A DNA stretch of 64,000 nt from Sphingobacteriaceae bacterium. GTDB lineage: Bacteria; Bacteroidota; Bacteroidia; B-17B0; Aurantibacillaceae. Positions 62,131 through 64,000 of the stretch are shown here, piece by piece. The notes beneath the pieces are model-generated. The model ran no database searches. It was not told where the DNA came from and worked only from the letters and a program-made list of their open reading frames with translations. The position numbers and the translations under genes are program-made. The DNA lies in contig JADJXI010000017.1 of assembly GCA_016715905.1 (NCBI GenBank), forward strand, positions 434,001-498,000, given 5' to 3'. How positions within the stretch are numbered: the first letter of the stretch is position 1; each line of letters opens with the position of its first letter.

Positions 62131-63333
62131 CTAAAAAATATTATTTAGTTTTCTGGCAAGTACAACGCCCATCGTAAAACAGGATTGCAGCAAATATCCG
62201 CCGGTTGGCGCATCATAATCCAACATTTCGCCAATAGCAAAATGCTGAGGCAGTTTTTTAATTTGAAAATTTTCATCTATTTCATTCAAATCAATTCCCC
62301 CAACAGTTGAAATAGCCTCAGTTATAGCCCCGCATCTATATACAACTAGCGGAAAAGATTTAATTTTTTCGGCAAGTGTTTCAGCATTTAAAAATTCTTC
62401 TTTAGTAAGATAAAATTTGAGTAGCTGAATTAGAAATGAAGGTAAATTTATTTCTCTTTTAATTTGCTCCGTATAATTATTCTTAGCGTTTATTTTATTT
62501 ATTTTTTCCACAAGCTGAGCCTTGCTTAACGATGGTTTTAAATCCACATTTAATATCGCCTTTCCATTATTCGCTTTTAAATCGGCTCTAATTTGAGGAC
62601 TTAAAGGATATACTCCGCTGCCTTCAATACCCTGTGCGGTAAAAGTTATTTCGCCCAAATGATTTACATTATGACAGGAAATGGATATATTTTTTAAGGA
62701 TTTACCTGCTAATTTTGGAATTAATATTTCGGGCCAATGAATTAAAAAGGTGCAATTACTGGCCTCGAAATTATTTACCTGAACTCCTTTTGTTTTAAAA
62801 AAATCTTTCCAGCTTCCGTCACTACCGGTAACGTGCCAACTAGCACCTCCTAAACAAAATACGGTAAAGTCACTGCTGATTTCTACCTTTTCCTTTGGCG
62901 TTTTAAATAATAATTTAGTCTCATTAAATCCTGCCCATTCATGTTCAAATAGAAATCTAATTTTTTTCGTTTTTATTTTATCTAATAAAATGTTTAAAAC
63001 CTGTATGGGTTTTAAATTTGAAACCGGAAAAATTCTTTTGCTACTACCTACAAAAGTTTCAATCCCAAGTTGATCTAACCAATTGATAAAATCAATATTT
63101 GAAAATTGTTGAAATGCTTTTTCTAAAAAGATTTTCGGAGTATATTTTTCAATAAATGAAGTAGGGGATTCGGAATGCGTAATATTTAGGCCTCCTTGAC
63201 CGGCAACCAAAAATTTCCTACCGGCCGATTTACTTTTTTCATAAATAGTAATTTCAAAAAGTTCTGTGTTTAATTCAAGGGCCAGTGCTAAGGCACATGC
63301 GCCTGATCCAATTATCGAGACTTTTTTTTTCAA
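62131..63333 (-). CDS. BaiN/RdsA-type NAD(P)/FAD-dependent oxidoreductase (HI0933-like)
   Basis: 400 residues. FAD-binding 'IIGSGACALALALEL' at the N-terminus, 'GRKFLVAGQGGLNITHSE' as the HI0933 family signature (~43-60), 'FVGSSKRIFPVSNLK', 'CLGGASWHVTGSDGSW', and C-terminal 'GGIDLNEID', 'GEMLDYDAPTGGYLLQ'. Physiological substrate in Bacteroidota is unknown. It starts directly after the gene at 63334. Confidence 0.88.
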   Translation of the reverse strand: MKKKVSIIGSGACALALALELNTELFEITIYEKSKSAGRKFLVAGQGGLNITHSESPTSFIEKYTPKIFLEKAFQQFSNIDFINWLDQLGIETFVGSSKRIFPVSNLKPIQVLNILLDKIKTKKIRFLFEHEWAGFNETKLLFKTPKEKVEISSDFTVFCLGGASWHVTGSDGSWKDFFKTKGVQVNNFEASNCTFLIHWPEILIPKLAGKSLKNISISCHNVNHLGEITFTAQGIEGSGVYPLSPQIRADLKANNGKAILNVDLKPSLSKAQLVEKINKINAKNNYTEQIKREINLPSFLIQLLKFYLTKEEFLNAETLAEKIKSFPLVVYRCGAITEAISTVGGIDLNEIDENFQIKKLPQHFAIGEMLDYDAPTGGYLLQSCFTMGVVLARKLNNIF

Positions 63334-64000
63334 TTATAATTTGGCAAGATTAACGTACTGATCAAGCGTTTTAAACATATCGCTAAAAAATTGATAGCGT
63401 TGTTTTTCAGCAATACCACTTATTAAAGTACTTTTCTTTTCTAAATTCTTCATCCAGTGCTCGGTTTCTTCACAAAACTCAGGATTGTTGGTAGTAAGTG
63501 AATTTAAAGTGTTGAACGTAATATAAGAATACCTGGATTCACCCATTTGAACATAAATGCAATTTGTTCCCAAAACTACTTCGCTACTGTACAATTGAAA
63601 TGTTTCATTTTTATCACTTATATTTTTTCTTCCGTTTTCAGCAAAACCTTGCACCATAGTAAGCATATCTCGGTTTTCTTCCAGCAATTCAAGTGCTTGT
63701 TCTTTTTTCAAAATGCCACTGTCTAAGTAAAATTGAATTTGACGAAGGTTTGTAAGTATGGTTTCTCGGGTCCAAATTTCAACACTGGGAACTTTTAAAT
63801 ATTCTAAAAAGGACTGATGGGCCACTTCAATTAATCGATCAGGGATTATGCCCCATTCAAATTTTTTATTTTGGTATTCAGGCACATTTAACACACTGCG
63901 TTGCCAGTAAAAAAGTTTAAACTCTGCATTTTTTTTTGAGAAAAACGAATAAAATAAAGGCGTTTCCTCTGCAACATAATGTAGCTTTTTATTATCGAAC
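63334..64000 (-). CDS. protein of unknown function, start beyond the right edge
   Basis: The frame is open from base 64000 to the stop at 63334-63336, at least 221 residues. A GTG at 63894 could begin a 186-residue protein, but the upstream frame ('HYVAEETPLFYSFFSKKNAE') is protein-like and uninterrupted, so the gene almost surely extends outside. Trp/Tyr-rich, mostly helical; no domain recognised. The stop directly precedes the BaiN-type gene, suggesting co-transcription. Confidence 0.65.
   Translation of the reverse strand, partial: FDNKKLHYVAEETPLFYSFFSKKNAEFKLFYWQRSVLNVPEYQNKKFEWGIIPDRLIEVAHQSFLEYLKVPSVEIWTRETILTNLRQIQFYLDSGILKKEQALELLEENRDMLTMVQGFAENGRKNISDKNETFQLYSSEVVLGTNCIYVQMGESRYSYITFNTLNSLTTNNPEFCEETEHWMKNLEKKSTLISGIAEKQRYQFFSDMFKTLDQYVNLAKL

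Overview
The window comes from an AT-rich member of the Bacteroidota. The evidence is type IX secretion components and cargo (a PorP/SprF-like barrel, a PorE-like OmpA protein, one type-B and one type-A sorting domain), many families confined to the phylum (DUF5686, DUF4294, DUF2851), the promoter motif TTG-N17-23-TAnnTTTG, and no Shine-Dalgarno sequences. I cannot assign an order or family. The region looks chromosomal and mostly housekeeping. I see no insertion sequence, prophage, CRISPR array or rRNA.

Layout. 1-6.4 kb: a secreted protein cut by the left edge, an orphan peptide-binding lipoprotein, a DUF5686 protein, lptB and rdgB. 6.4-14.7 kb (minus): a cell-surface operon of type-B adhesin, PorP/SprF, PorE-like OmpA protein and rsgA. 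14.8-21 kb (plus): thiolase, gcvT, MORN-type repeat protein, patatin phospholipase, M3 peptidase. 21-28.6 kb (minus): a run with aldose epimerase, DUF493, LysE, GH3 and M42 proteins, then a TPR sensor that lacks its usual phosphatase domain and a hexapeptide-repeat protein. 28.6-30.9 kb: a 57-residue small gene, then a tandemly duplicated GIY-YIG nuclease unit nested in tRNA-Ala sequence. 30.9-41.1 kb: DUF3108, PspC, DUF2851, YdcF, accC, DUF4294, a frameshifted NTF2-like gene, lpxK, a purine nucleoside phosphorylase and a Rieske oxygenase. 41.1-48 kb (minus): tatA behind a coupled 37-residue membrane peptide, a RimK/RimB/aspartoacylase-like set, an FAD oxidoreductase, an outer-membrane protein, an MBL hydrolase and an amidohydrolase. 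48-50.6 kb (plus): rlmN, polyprenyl synthase, MORN lipoprotein. 50.6-64 kb (minus): MORN protein, GH16, lepA, type-A cargo, a cytochrome c/copper-monooxygenase-like lipoprotein with DUF420, enoyl-CoA hydratase, a BaiN-type flavoprotein and a gene cut by the right edge.

The strongest unusual signal is at 29954-30787. An intact tRNA-Ala(GGC) gene with a textbook Bacteroidota promoter is followed by two 359-bp tandem units. Each unit holds an 81-residue GIY-YIG nuclease gene, a 12-nt tRNA D-arm piece, an 18-nt palindrome in place of the rest of the D arm, a 3' tRNA-Ala portion and, in the inner unit boundary, a terminator. It looks like a minimal nuclease element that lives in, and rebuilds, a tRNA gene. 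Secondary signals are start codons lying 3-10 nt after -7 elements (probable leaderless mRNAs), three genes whose best N-termini need AUU or AUA starts, and two small genes. No gap between genes exceeds 300 bases once the 57-residue gene is counted.
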